From positions 1 to 8,240 of the forward strand of contig JASHYG010000168.1 of NCBI GenBank assembly GCA_030043215.1: DNA of 8,240 bases. Reading direction: 5' to 3'. Origin of the DNA: Gammaproteobacteria bacterium. GTDB lineage: Bacteria > Pseudomonadota > Gammaproteobacteria > Steroidobacterales > Steroidobacteraceae. Under the pieces are notes generated by a model. That model was not told the origin of the DNA, did no database searches, and worked only from the letters and a program-made list of their open reading frames with translations. The position numbers and the translations under genes are program-made. Each line of letters starts with the position of its first letter. Position 1 is the first letter of the stretch. Shown in pieces: positions 1-5,096 of this stretch.

Positions 1-152
1 GGCGGAGTTGCAGCCGGCGCGGCGGCCGGCGCGGCGGCGGCCGGAGGCGTCGAGTCCGCCGCGGGTGCCGGGCTCGAGGCCTCCTGCTTGGAACAGGCGG
101 TCAGCATGAGCGCTGCGACCACGGCGGCGCTGAGAGCGAGTTTGGTATTCAT
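1..152 (-). CDS. Putative lipoprotein, N-terminal part (cut by window edge)
   Basis: Fifty codons are visible before the window ends. The protein starts MNTK, has a hydrophobic stretch at about residues 5-17 and then the lipobox L17-T18-A19-C20, so Cys20 is the expected lipidation site after cleavage by signal peptidase II. Ser follows the Cys rather than Asp, which by the usual +2 rule favours the outer membrane. From residue 25 the chain is Ala/Pro/Ser-rich and includes an AAAP-type repeat (about residues 38-48), typical of a flexible linker after the lipid anchor. The ATG is preceded by GGGG nine bases upstream, a weak ribosome binding site inside a GGGGTACCCC palindrome (156-165). The functional domain lies outside the window, so no function can be assigned. 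It is divergent from pepQ. Confidence 0.75.
   Translation of the reverse strand, partial: MNTKLALSAAVVAALMLTACSKQEASSPAPAADSTPPAAAAPAAAPAATP
13..37. repeat. Two-copy 12-bp tandem repeat in lipoprotein linker
   Basis: The 13-mer GCCGGCGCGGCGG occurs at 13-25 and again at 25-37, a period of 12 bases. It is in frame with the lipoprotein gene and encodes the four-residue Ala/Pro unit of the linker. Copy number could vary by slippage without shifting the frame. Confidence 0.6.
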
Positions 153-203
153 TGAGGGGTACCCCGAAAGAAGAAGCAACGGTGAGTGAGACCTAAGAGT
201 CAA

Positions 204-219
204 ACAAACGTCAGTTTGT
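204..219. promoter_or_regulatory. Operator-like palindrome, PsrA/TetR-type pattern
   Basis: The site reads ACAAAC-GTCA-GTTTGT, a perfect 6-bp inverted repeat around four bases. The core CAAAC-N4-GTTTG fits the pattern known for the TetR-family fatty-acid-responsive regulator PsrA of pseudomonads ([G/C]AAAC-N2-4-GTTT[G/C]). It lies 52 bases upstream of the lipoprotein start codon and about 300 bases upstream of pepQ, so the lipoprotein gene is the more likely target. The palindrome is seen directly; the regulator assignment is inference, since other TetR-family proteins also use AAAC/GTTT half-sites. Confidence 0.4.
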
Positions 220-247
220 CCGGCGATTCCTGACCGCCGTGCCGGAT

Positions 248-253
248 TCTATA
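248..253 (-). promoter_or_regulatory. Weak -10 candidate for the lipoprotein gene
   Basis: TATAGA on the minus strand matches four of six positions of the sigma-70 -10 element, and lies inside the near-palindrome GATTCTATAGAGTC (245-258). No good -35 is found at 16-18 bases. If used, transcription would begin near 241 and the 204-219 palindrome would lie just downstream, in a position where a bound repressor could block elongation. Confidence 0.2.
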
Positions 254-438
254 GAGTCGCCGCTGCTTTTGAAACCTGGATGAAGCAACTGTAACCGTCG
301 GCGAGCACCGACAGCCATTGCGCGGCTCGCAGCCGTGCGCCGGCCCGCTCTCGGTCGAGCGGCTTTCCGCCCACATCGCCGCGTTCCGGAGCCCCCATGC
401 CGCACTCCGCGTCCACCCGGAGCCCAGCATGCTGCAAT

Positions 439-458
439 GCAACATGCCGAATTGTTGC
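439..458. repeat. Inverted repeat upstream of pepQ
   Basis: GCAACA and TGTTGC form a perfect 6-bp inverted repeat separated by eight bases. It is about 70 bases ahead of the pepQ start and could be a protein-binding site or, in a transcript starting further upstream, a small hairpin. No regulator is recognised. Confidence 0.3.
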
Positions 459-478
459 GCCCCGTGCGACCTCGGGGC
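459..478. repeat. Second inverted repeat upstream of pepQ
   Basis: GCCCCG (459-464) and CGGGGC (473-478) form a perfect 6-bp inverted repeat with an eight-base loop, directly adjoining the 439-458 repeat. It is not followed by a T run, so it is not a standard intrinsic terminator. Confidence 0.3.
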
Positions 479-491
479 TGTGCAGGGTGTC

Positions 492-497
492 TACAAT
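492..497 (+). promoter_or_regulatory. Candidate -10 element for pepQ
   Basis: TACAAT matches five of six positions of the sigma-70 -10 consensus and would place the transcript start near 504, giving a short leader of about 23 bases before the pepQ ATG. There is no recognisable -35 at 16-18 bases upstream; that position falls in the 459-478 inverted repeat, where an activator could act. An alternative further upstream is TTGAAA (269-274) with TGTAAC (290-295), but the spacing of 15 is short. Confidence 0.25.
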
Positions 498-515
498 CGG
501 GCCTTGTCAGCACCC

Positions 516-521
516 AGGCGG
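516..521 (+). promoter_or_regulatory. Ribosome binding site that sets the pepQ start
   Basis: AGGCGG ends five bases before the ATG at 527. It supports this ATG over the in-frame ATG at 335, which would add 64 residues with no counterpart in the PepQ family. Confidence 0.55.
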
Positions 522-526
522 TACCG

Positions 527-1864
527 ATGGACCCAGCGCTCGATCTGGCTGCCCTCCACGGCGCGCACCTGCAGACGCAGCGCGCGCGCTTCGATCGTGC
601 GCTGGCCGCGTGCGGGTACACCGGCATCATCGTGTATTCCGGTCCCCTGACGCCGATCTTTCGCGACGATCAGACTCACCCGTTCAGGGCGCATGCGTGG
701 TTCAAGGCCTGGGTCCCGCTCACCGACGTGCCGGATTGCTTCCTATACTACGAGCCGGGCCGCACCCCCGTCCTGCTGTTCAACCGGCCGGCCGACTACT
801 GGTACAAGGCCGCAGAGCCGCCCCGGGCGTTCTGGACCTCCCAGTTCGATCTGCGGCCCGTGGCGGATCGGGTGGCCGCGCGCGAGGCGCTGCCCCGCAA
901 TCTCGGCGCCACCGCGTACGTGGGCCAGGCATTTCCGCGGCTCGCGGCCTGGGAAGTCGCCGCGGTCAATCCTCCGGACCTGCTCACCCGGCTCGACTAC
1001 GACCGGGCGGTCAAGACACCCTACGAGCTCGCGTGTCTGCGGGCAGCGAACCGGCTCGCGGCTCGCGGCCACCGGGCCGCTGCCCGCGCCTTCGCCGCCG
1101 GCGCCTCGGAGCTCGAGATCGAGCTCGAGTTCATCCGCGCCTGCGGAGCCCGCGAGCAGGAGCTGCCGTACAACCCGATCGTCGCGCTCAACGAGAGCGG
1201 CGCGGTCCTCCACTACCAGATGCTCGAGCGCGCGCCGCCTGCGGAGCTTCACTCGATGCTGATCGACGCGGGCGCCGAGGCCAACGGATACGCGAGCGAC
1301 GTGACTCGCACGTACTCGTATCGCGACCCCGATTTCGCAGCGCTCATCGAGCGCTTCGACGAAGTGCAGCAGGCGCTGTGCTCGGGTGTGCACGCCGGCG
1401 TCGACTGGCGCGATGTCCATCTTTCGGCGCATCGCCTGGTCGCGGAGCTCCTGCACGAGGCGGACATCACGGACTGCGACGCGGAGGAAGCCGTCGCGAC
1501 GGGCGTCTCGAGCGTGTTCCTGCCGCACGGCATCGGTCATCTGCTCGGCCTGCAGGTCCACGACGCGGGAGGGCTGCTGCGGTCGCCCGAAGGGGGTGAG
1601 ATTCCGCGCCCCGAAGGCCATCCGCACCTGCGCCTCACGCGGATCCTCGAGGAGGGCTTCGTCGTGACGATGGAGCCCGGAATCTACTTCATCGACCAGC
1701 TGCTCGAGCAGGCGCGCGCAGGTGCGCTCGCGCCCAAGATCAACTGGGCGCGGGTCGGGAGCCTGCGTAAGTTCGGCGGCATCCGCATCGAGGACGACCT
1801 CGCCGTGGGGGCGAGCGGGGCCGAGAACCTCACGCGGGACGCATTTTCCGCGGAGGGCAAGTAG
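527..1864 (+). CDS. pepQ: Xaa-Pro dipeptidase (prolidase) PepQ
   Basis: This cytosolic metallopeptidase hydrolyses dipeptides with a C-terminal proline (Xaa-Pro) and so completes the breakdown of proline-containing peptides. The product is 445 residues, against about 443 for E. coli PepQ. The first ~160 residues form the N-terminal domain (motifs FKAWVPL and ADYWY are PepQ-like); the rest is the pita-bread catalytic domain. All five dinuclear-metal ligands are present: Asp247 (LIDAGAE), Asp258 (SDVTRT), His338 (PHGIGH), Glu383 (TMEPG) and Glu422 (RIEDD), one off from the E. coli numbering at most. His345 (LQVHD) and Arg369 (HLRLTRIL), which correspond to conserved active-site residues of the family, are also there. 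The start at 527 is chosen from family length and the AGGCGG site. The gene stands alone, divergent from the lipoprotein gene and convergent with rplQ. Nothing suggests truncation or transfer. Confidence 0.95.
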   Translation: MDPALDLAALHGAHLQTQRARFDRALAACGYTGIIVYSGPLTPIFRDDQTHPFRAHAWFKAWVPLTDVPDCFLYYEPGRTPVLLFNRPADYWYKAAEPPRAFWTSQFDLRPVADRVAAREALPRNLGATAYVGQAFPRLAAWEVAAVNPPDLLTRLDYDRAVKTPYELACLRAANRLAARGHRAAARAFAAGASELEIELEFIRACGAREQELPYNPIVALNESGAVLHYQMLERAPPAELHSMLIDAGAEANGYASDVTRTYSYRDPDFAALIERFDEVQQALCSGVHAGVDWRDVHLSAHRLVAELLHEADITDCDAEEAVATGVSSVFLPHGIGHLLGLQVHDAGGLLRSPEGGEIPRPEGHPHLRLTRILEEGFVVTMEPGIYFIDQLLEQARAGALAPKINWARVGSLRKFGGIRIEDDLAVGASGAENLTRDAFSAEGK

Positions 1865-1869
1865 TCCCG

Positions 1870-1891
1870 CCGGGGCGGGGCCCGCCGCCGG
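1870..1891. terminator. Possible bidirectional GC-rich hairpin between pepQ and rplQ
   Basis: The 27-base gap between the converging stop codons contains CCGG-GGCGG / CCGCC-(G)-CCGG, a nine-pair stem with one bulged base and a three-base loop. Neither side is followed by a T run, so as an intrinsic terminator it is atypical; Rho or transcript collision may contribute. It is the only terminator candidate for the end of the ribosomal operon in this window. Confidence 0.35.
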
Positions 1892-2320
1892 TCAGGCTGC
1901 GGCGGCTGCGGCCTTCGCCTTTCTCTTGCGGCGGGGCTTCTCCGCCGCGGCCTTCGCCTCGGCCGCCCGATCGACGAGCTGCATGAGCGCCATCGGAGCG
2001 GAGTCGCCCGGACGCGGCGCCATGTGCAGGATTCGCGTATAGCCGCCCGGCCGCGCCTTGAAGCGCGGGCCGAGATCCGCGAACAGCTTCTCGACCACCG
2101 CGGCGTCCCGCAGGCGCGCAAAGGCGAGCCGCCGGCGCGCATCGCTGTCGGTCTTCGCGAGCGTGATCAGCGGCTCGACGACGCGGCGCAGCTCCTTCGC
2201 CTTGGGAACGGTGGTGCGGATCGTCTCGTGCCGCAGCAGTGCGACGCTCATGTTCCGGAGCAAGGCATGCCGGTGCGCGCTGTTGCGCGAGAGCTGCCAG
2301 CCTGAGAGTTGGTGTCGCAT
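1892..2320 (-). CDS. rplQ: 50S ribosomal protein L17
   Basis: L17 is a large-subunit protein near the exit-tunnel side of the 50S and the usual last gene of the alpha operon. The product has 142 residues, longer than the 127 of E. coli. Residues 20 to 95 are strongly conserved, including [29 protein letters not shown] and [15 protein letters not shown]. The extra length is a C-terminal tail rich in Ala, Lys and Arg that ends in six alanines. At the N terminus the usual basic MRHRKSGR start reads MRHQLSGW, so three basic positions are lost. The ATG follows a GAGG site seven bases upstream and begins 18 bases after the rpoA stop, consistent with co-transcription. A GC-rich hairpin follows its stop codon. 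Confidence 0.97.
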   Translation of the reverse strand: MRHQLSGWQLSRNSAHRHALLRNMSVALLRHETIRTTVPKAKELRRVVEPLITLAKTDSDARRRLAFARLRDAAVVEKLFADLGPRFKARPGGYTRILHMAPRPGDSAPMALMQLVDRAAEAKAAAEKPRRKRKAKAAAAAA

Positions 2321-2338
2321 GATGAATCCTCGGCGCCT

Positions 2339-3343
2339 CTACAGTACGTCGCGCTCTTCCTCGTGCTTGAGGCCTGCCGGTGGCCAGCCCTCGAGCCGCA
2401 TGCCGAGCATCAGTCCGTGGCTTTGCAGGACCTCCTTGATCTCCGTCAGCGACTTCTTGCCGAGGTTCGGCGTGCGCAGCAGCTCCACCTCCGTGCGCTG
2501 CACGAGATCGCCGATGTAGTGGATGTTCTCCGCCTTGAGGCAGTTCGCGCTGCGCACGGTGAGCTCCAGCTCATCGACGGGACGCAGCAGGATCGGATCG
2601 AACTGCATCTCGGAGACCTTGGTCGCGGCCTCCTCCTCGCCCTGCAGATCGACGAACACGGAGAGCTGGTCCTTCAGGATGCCGCCCGCGCGGCGGATCG
2701 CCTCCTCCGCATCGATCGTGCCATTCGTCTCGATGTCGATGACGAGCTTGTCGAGGTCCGTGCGCTGCTCGACCCGCGCCGCGTCCACGGAATACGTGAC
2801 CCGGCGCACGGGAGAGAACGAGGCGTCGAGCTGCAGCCGGCCGATGGGGCGCGTCTGCTCCTCGAAGGCGGCGCGCTGGGCCGCCGGGCGGTAGCCGCGG
2901 CCGCGCTCCACACGGAGCGTCATGTTGAGCTCGCCCGCCTTGGTGAGGTTCGCGATCACCAGCTCGGGGTTCACGACGTCCACGTCGTGATCGCCCTGGA
3001 TGTCGCCCGCGGTCACCGGTCCCGGGCCCTTCTTGTGCAGGCGCAGCTCGGCGGTGTCGCGCGCGTGCATGCGGATCGCGACCAGCTTGAGGTTGAGCAG
3101 GATGTCGACCACGTCCTCCTGCACCCCCTCGATGCTCGTGTACTCGTGCAGCACGCCGTCGATCTCCACTTCGGTGATCGCGCTACCCGGCATGGACGAC
3201 AGCAGCACGCGCCGCAGCGCGTTTCCGAGGGTGTGGCCGAAGCCGCGCTCGAACGGCTCGATGACGACACGAGCCTGGCGAGGCGCGACGGGCTGCACCT
3301 TGACCACGCGCGGCCTCAAGAACTCTCCGATGGATCCCTGCAT
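2339..3343 (-). CDS. rpoA: DNA-directed RNA polymerase subunit alpha
   Basis: The alpha subunit dimerises to nucleate RNA polymerase assembly and its C-terminal domain contacts UP elements and activators. The product has 334 residues (E. coli 329). The N-terminal domain (about 1-230) has the [20 protein letters not shown] dimer motif with Arg44-Arg45, and the [11 protein letters not shown] and [13 protein letters not shown] stretches. A linker at about 235-245 leads to the C-terminal domain, where [10 protein letters not shown] includes Arg264, equivalent to the DNA-contacting Arg265 of E. coli, and [11 protein letters not shown] is intact. The end is slightly extended by a charged KHEEERDVL tail. 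The ATG at 3343 is preferred over the in-frame GTG at 3352 because it matches the E. coli MQGS start and has AAGGTGA five bases upstream; the GTG lies inside that site. Unusually, 119 bases separate it from rpsD. Confidence 0.98.
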   Translation of the reverse strand: MQGSIGEFLRPRVVKVQPVAPRQARVVIEPFERGFGHTLGNALRRVLLSSMPGSAITEVEIDGVLHEYTSIEGVQEDVVDILLNLKLVAIRMHARDTAELRLHKKGPGPVTAGDIQGDHDVDVVNPELVIANLTKAGELNMTLRVERGRGYRPAAQRAAFEEQTRPIGRLQLDASFSPVRRVTYSVDAARVEQRTDLDKLVIDIETNGTIDAEEAIRRAGGILKDQLSVFVDLQGEEEAATKVSEMQFDPILLRPVDELELTVRSANCLKAENIHYIGDLVQRTEVELLRTPNLGKKSLTEIKEVLQSHGLMLGMRLEGWPPAGLKHEEERDVL

Positions 3344-3348
3344 GGCAC

Positions 3349-3355
3349 TCACCTT
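3349..3355 (-). promoter_or_regulatory. rpoA ribosome binding site
   Basis: AAGGTGA lies five bases upstream of the ATG at 3343 and settles the start codon. The upstream base 3356 is already part of a hairpin (3356-3372), so access to the site may depend on local RNA folding. Confidence 0.7.
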
Positions 3356-3372
3356 GCCGGGTCGAGCCCGGC
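3356..3372 (-). promoter_or_regulatory. Hairpin abutting the rpoA ribosome binding site
   Basis: GCCGGG and CCCGGC form a perfect 6-bp stem with a five-base loop, immediately 5' of the AAGGTGA site on the rpoA transcript. Without a T run it is not a terminator. It may influence ribosome access or mRNA ends. Confidence 0.45.
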
Positions 3373-3373
3373 C

Positions 3374-3379
3374 ACTATA
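3374..3379 (-). promoter_or_regulatory. Possible -10 element ahead of rpoA
   Basis: TATAGT matches five of six -10 consensus positions, with transcription expected to start within the 3356-3372 hairpin and a leader of roughly 25 bases. The -35 position at 17-base spacing reads GCAGTG, which is poor, so an internal rpoA promoter is possible but not established. Confidence 0.25.
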
Positions 3380-3398
3380 GGTCCCAAATCGTCTAGCA

Positions 3399-3411
3399 CT
3401 GCCCGGGGCAG
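3399..3411 (-). promoter_or_regulatory. Alternative small hairpin competing with the large rpsD-rpoA hairpin
   Basis: On the transcript CTGCC-CCG-GGCAG forms a 5-bp stem with a three-base loop. Its 5' arm is the same CTGCC that forms the 3' arm of the larger hairpin at 3407-3438, so the two cannot form together. Confidence 0.35.
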
Positions 3412-3438
3412 GTGGTGATCCTCTCGGATCAACCTGCC
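3407..3438 (-). promoter_or_regulatory. Large bulged hairpin in the rpsD-rpoA gap
   Basis: On the transcript the sequence folds as GGCAGGT + TGATCC, loop GAGA, GGATCA + (CC bulge) + ACCTGCC: thirteen base pairs, one two-base bulge and a GNRA-type tetraloop. It starts 25 bases after the rpsD stop codon. No T run follows, so it is not a standard intrinsic terminator; an mRNA processing or stability element, a pause site, or a protein-binding leader for rpoA are the plausible roles. Confidence 0.6.
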
Positions 3439-3462
3439 ATGCGGCGCTAATCGGTACTCACG

Positions 3463-4086
3463 TCACTTCGAGTAGAGCTCGACAACGAGGTTTTCATTGA
3501 TGTCCGGCAGCACGTCGTCGCGCGCGGGAACGGTCTTGAACACCCCCCGCAGCTGCTTGTCGTCCACTTCCACCCACTCGGGCAGACCCACTTGCTGGGC
3601 GACATTGAGCGAGCTCTGGATGCGCAGCTGCTTGCGCGCCTTCTCCCGGATGGTGATGACGTCGCCCGCCTTCACCTGATAGGAGGGGATGGTCACCACG
3701 TCGTCGTTCACGACGATGGCCTTGTGGCTCACCAGCTGGCGGGCTTCCGCCCGCGTCGACGCGAACCCCATCCGGTACACCACATTGTCCAGGCGGCACT
3801 CGAGCAGCTTCAACAGGTTCTCGCCGGTGGCGCCGGTGCGCCGCGCGGCCTCGACGTAATAATTGCCGAACTGGCGCTCGAGCACACCGTACATGCGGCG
3901 CAGCTTCTGCTTCTCGCGCAGCTGCAGGCCGTAGTCGGAGAGGCGCGTGCGCCGCTCGCCCTTCAAGCCGCCGGGCGGCACGGCGAGCTTGCACTTGCTC
4001 TCGAGCGGCTTCACGCCGCTCTTCAAGAAAAGATCGGTGCCTTCGCGGCGAGCGAGCTTGCACTTCGGTCCGATGTATCGAGCCAT
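3463..4086 (-). CDS. rpsD: 30S ribosomal protein S4
   Basis: S4 is a primary 16S rRNA-binding protein that nucleates 30S assembly, takes part in decoding fidelity, and in E. coli also represses the alpha operon. The product has 207 residues (E. coli 206). The N-terminal part begins [39 protein letters not shown] and [10 protein letters not shown] follow, then the S4 RNA-binding domain (about 97-160) with [25 protein letters not shown] and SYQVKAGD, and the terminal [11 protein letters not shown]. Only Cys9 and Cys32 of the four cysteines of zinc-binding S4 forms are present, so this is the zinc-free type. The ATG has GAGGT upstream and lies 18 bases after the rpsK stop. Confidence 0.98.
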   Translation of the reverse strand: MARYIGPKCKLARREGTDLFLKSGVKPLESKCKLAVPPGGLKGERRTRLSDYGLQLREKQKLRRMYGVLERQFGNYYVEAARRTGATGENLLKLLECRLDNVVYRMGFASTRAEARQLVSHKAIVVNDDVVTIPSYQVKAGDVITIREKARKQLRIQSSLNVAQQVGLPEWVEVDDKQLRGVFKTVPARDDVLPDINENLVVELYSK

Positions 4087-4104
4087 TCCGTCTGACCTCG
4101 CTCT

Positions 4105-4545
4105 CTAGACTCTGCGCTTCTTGGGCGGCCGGCAGCCGTTGTGGGGGATCGGCGTCACGTCCGCGATGCTGGTGATCTTGAGTCCGCAGGCATTCAGGGC
4201 CCGCACCGCGGACTCGCGTCCCGGACCGGGACCTGCGACGCGCACCTCGACGTTCTTGACACCGTGCTCCTGCGCGGCATTGCCGGCCTTCTCGGCGGCG
4301 ACCTGCGCCGCGAACGGCGTGCTCTTGCGCGAGCCGCGGAAGCCGCAGCCCCCCGCCGTCGCCCAGGAGAGCGTGTTGCCCTGGCGGTCGGTGATCGTGA
4401 TGATCGTGTTGTTGAACGACGCATGCACGTGCGCGATGGCGTCGAGCACGTTCTTCCGCGCCTTCTTCGGCTTCTTGGCCGCCGCCGCAGCGGGTGCCGA
4501 CGACGCAGCCGGCGACGCCGGAGCTTGTTTCTGTTGTTCCGCCAT
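4105..4545 (-). CDS. rpsK: 30S ribosomal protein S11
   Basis: S11 sits on the 30S platform near the E site and the mRNA exit. The product has 146 residues against 129 in E. coli. The difference is an N-terminal extension: residues 1-23 are Ala/Pro/Gln/Ser-rich, followed by a Lys-rich KKPKKARK patch before the conserved core starts near residue 33. The core is standard: [46 protein letters not shown] and the C-terminal [15 protein letters not shown]. Asn136 in HNG corresponds to the E. coli Asn119 known to form isoaspartate. The ATG at 4545 has AAGGGG seven bases upstream and begins 11 bases after rpsM; longer in-frame starts would overlap rpsM and are rejected. Confidence 0.97.
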   Translation of the reverse strand: MAEQQKQAPASPAASSAPAAAAAKKPKKARKNVLDAIAHVHASFNNTIITITDRQGNTLSWATAGGCGFRGSRKSTPFAAQVAAEKAGNAAQEHGVKNVEVRVAGPGPGRESAVRALNACGLKITSIADVTPIPHNGCRPPKKRRV

Positions 4546-4556
4546 CTCGTGGCCCC

Positions 4557-4937
4557 TTATACCTTGCCCGCGGGCGCGTTGAGCTTGACGGCCTGCTTGC
4601 GCGGTCCCTTGCGGGTGCGTGCGTTGGTGCGCGTGCGCTGGCCCCGCACGGGCAGCCCGCGGCGGTGCCTCAAGCCTCGATAGGTGCCGAGGTCCATCAG
4701 CCGCTTGATGTTCATCGAGACCTCGCGGCGCAGATCGCCCTCCACGGCCCACTTCGCGATTTGCGAGCGGATGGCGTTGACCTCGGGCTCGGTCAAGTCC
4801 TTCACGCGCGTGTCGGGGCGCACGCCCGCGTTGCTGCACGCCGCGAGAGCGCGGGCGCGTCCCACGCCGTAGATGTGCGTGAGTCCGACCCACACGTGCT
4901 TGTTCATCGGGATGTTGATGCCGGCTATACGAGCCAT
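4557..4937 (-). CDS. rpsM: 30S ribosomal protein S13
   Basis: S13 lies in the head of the 30S subunit and forms intersubunit bridges with the 50S; its C-terminal tail approaches the P-site tRNA. The product has 126 residues (E. coli 118). It starts [10 protein letters not shown], has the helix-two-turn-helix motif with IYGVGRARA (22-30), then [20 protein letters not shown] (65-84) and the basic tail [20 protein letters not shown] through KGPRK (87-114). The extra residues are at the extreme C terminus ([12 protein letters not shown]). An AGGT ribosome binding site lies upstream. In E. coli this is the first gene of the alpha operon; here only 38 bases separate it from rpmJ. Confidence 0.98.
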   Translation of the reverse strand: MARIAGINIPMNKHVWVGLTHIYGVGRARALAACSNAGVRPDTRVKDLTEPEVNAIRSQIAKWAVEGDLRREVSMNIKRLMDLGTYRGLRHRRGLPVRGQRTRTNARTRKGPRKQAVKLNAPAGKV

Positions 4938-4961
4938 ATTCGAACCTGCCTAAGTAGGGAC

Positions 4962-4974
4962 CTCAGCGCCTGAG
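4962..4974 (-). promoter_or_regulatory. Small hairpin in the rpmJ-rpsM gap
   Basis: CTCAG-GCG-CTGAG forms a perfect 5-bp stem with a three-base loop, extendable by two more pairs past one mismatch (4959-4977), overlapping the rpmJ stop codon. It is the only evident fold in the 38-base gap and far smaller than the S4-binding pseudoknot of the E. coli alpha leader. Confidence 0.35.
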
Positions 4975-4975
4975 T

Positions 4976-5089
4976 TCAACCCTGGCGCTGCTTGTGCCGC
5001 TGATCCGAGCAAATGACGTAGACCACGCGCCGCCGGCGCACGATCTTGCAGTTCTTGCAGATTTTCTTGACCGAAGGTCGTACTTTCAT
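4976..5089 (-). CDS. rpmJ: 50S ribosomal protein L36
   Basis: L36 is the smallest 50S protein and binds 23S rRNA near the L11/L6 region. The 37-residue product starts [19 protein letters not shown] and ends HKQRQG. The four zinc ligands are present at Cys11, Cys14, Cys27 and His32, so this is the zinc-containing (C+) form and does not suggest the zinc-free paralogue used under zinc limitation. The length equals the common 37-residue type; the E. coli protein has one extra residue before the His. The ATG is seven bases after the secY stop and its GAGG ribosome binding site overlaps that stop codon, so the two are probably translationally coupled. Confidence 0.97.
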   Translation of the reverse strand: MKVRPSVKKICKNCKIVRRRRVVYVICSDQRHKQRQG

Positions 5090-5096
5090 GGTTGCC

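Larger units (their letters stand above)
153..526. other. Divergent intergenic region between the lipoprotein gene and pepQ
   Basis: This 374-base stretch holds no convincing gene: the open frames in it are short, arginine-rich or overlap known genes in other frames. It is locally richer in A/T around 160-300 than the flanking genes, as expected for a regulatory region. It contains an operator-like palindrome (204-219), a near-palindrome around a TATAGA hexamer (245-258), and two further inverted repeats close to pepQ (439-458 and 459-478). Promoter-like hexamers can be found for both directions but none has both a good -35 and a good -10 at 16-18 base spacing. Confidence 0.6.

Noticed and set aside
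156..165. GGGGTACCCC palindrome before the lipoprotein start as an operator
   Set aside because: A ten-base palindrome of this kind is short enough to arise by chance in GC-rich DNA, and it more simply supplies a weak ribosome binding site.
335..526. A 64-residue N-terminal extension of PepQ from the upstream ATG at 335
   Set aside because: The PepQ family starts near the 527 ATG, the extension is Arg/Pro-rich with no similarity to the family, and AGGCGG precedes 527.
743..1627. A 294-codon minus-strand open frame opposite pepQ
   Set aside because: pepQ on the other strand has all catalytic residues and full length, so the antisense frame is a compositional artefact.
3344..3352. GTG at 3352 as the rpoA start
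   Set aside because: The GTG falls within the AAGGTGA ribosome binding site of the ATG at 3343, and the family protein begins at the ATG (MQGS).
2309..3418. A 369-codon open frame on the plus strand opposite rpoA
   Set aside because: It is a shadow of rpoA caused by high third-position GC; its Leu/Arg/Asp-rich composition matches no family I recognise.
3463..4086. Zinc-binding form of S4, suggested by Cys near the N terminus
   Set aside because: Only two of the four required cysteines (Cys9 and Cys32) are present.
4546..4893. Fusion or long form of S11 extending upstream through rpsM
   Set aside because: The upstream frame runs out of phase through a well-conserved S13 gene, and its residues are typical of a shifted reading of that gene.
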